5,564 nucleotides of DNA from Candidatus Bathyarchaeota archaeon (GTDB lineage Archaea > Thermoproteota > Bathyarchaeia > TCS64). The translations under genes and the position numbers were made by a program. Of the stretch, positions 5,542-5,564 are shown piece after piece. The first letter of the stretch is position 1, and each line of letters opens with the position of its first letter. The stretch lies in the NCBI GenBank assembly GCA_014729945.1, contig WJJC01000166.1:1-5564 (forward strand). Direction: 5' to 3'. The notes beneath the pieces are model-generated. The model searched no databases. It saw only the letters and a list, made by a program, of their open reading frames with translations, and was not told the origin of the DNA.

Positions 5542-5564
5542 ATGACCACAGTACTAGCAGCAGG
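5542..5564 (+). CDS. ribL: FAD synthase RibL, N-terminal start only
   Basis: Only eight codons are inside the window: MTTVLAAG, starting at an ATG one base after the stop of the diphthine synthase-DUF357 gene. The archaeal FAD synthase RibL, a nucleotidyltransferase of the cytidylyltransferase type that adenylylates FMN, starts with a closely similar VLAAGTFDxxHxGH segment. From memory of archaeal genomes, DUF357 genes often stand next to such genes, which supports the call. With so few residues, a related nucleotidyltransferase of the same superfamily remains possible. Confidence 0.6.

Noticed and set aside
1..5564. CRISPR array near the Cas4-like and RuvC-like proteins
   Set aside because: No regularly spaced repeats of 20-40 bases and no other cas gene are present.

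Overview
The window is archaeal. The evidence is a complete initiator tRNA-Met with an A1:U72 pair, an archaeal RNase P protein of the Rpp21 type, a diphthine synthase (diphthamide exists only on archaeal and eukaryotic EF-2), a DUF357 domain, the start of what looks like archaeal FAD synthase RibL, TATA-type promoters and oligo-T terminators. I cannot place the lineage more finely from sequence alone.

The left part (about 1-2314) is AT-rich. It holds two + strand genes, each with a TATA-like box about 26-29 bases before its ATG, as expected for leaderless transcripts. The first encodes a very small TnpB-like protein reduced to a RuvC-type nuclease core plus a four-cysteine zinc ribbon. The second encodes a two-nuclease protein: a RecB/Cas4-like PD-(D/E)XK domain, helix-hairpin-helix motifs and a DEDD-type RNase H-fold exonuclease domain, in the style of the TM0106 family. 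Convergent with it, eight bases away, is a third nuclease-like gene on the - strand (2323-3951). It has several winged-helix-like segments followed by an Mrr/Hjc-like PD-(D/E)XK site. Bases 1-140 hold no gene I can support beyond a possible 17-codon tail.

The right part (about 4075-5564) is core information-processing DNA. The initiator tRNA gene (- strand) faces away from a + strand operon: RNase P subunit 4, then diphthine synthase fused to DUF357 (ATGA overlap with the previous stop), then the first codons of ribL (1-base gap). A single TATA-like element at 4181-4190 sits between tRNA and operon and could serve both directions. The coding strand of this operon is strongly A+C-rich, unlike the left part.

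Taken together, a block of three unrelated nuclease genes lies on the 3' side of a tRNA gene, next to conserved translation and tRNA-processing genes. This is a plausible accessory island (defence, DNA repair or mobile-element derived), but no integrase, att duplication, CRISPR array or transposon end is visible. Nothing in the window proves that the three nucleases work together.
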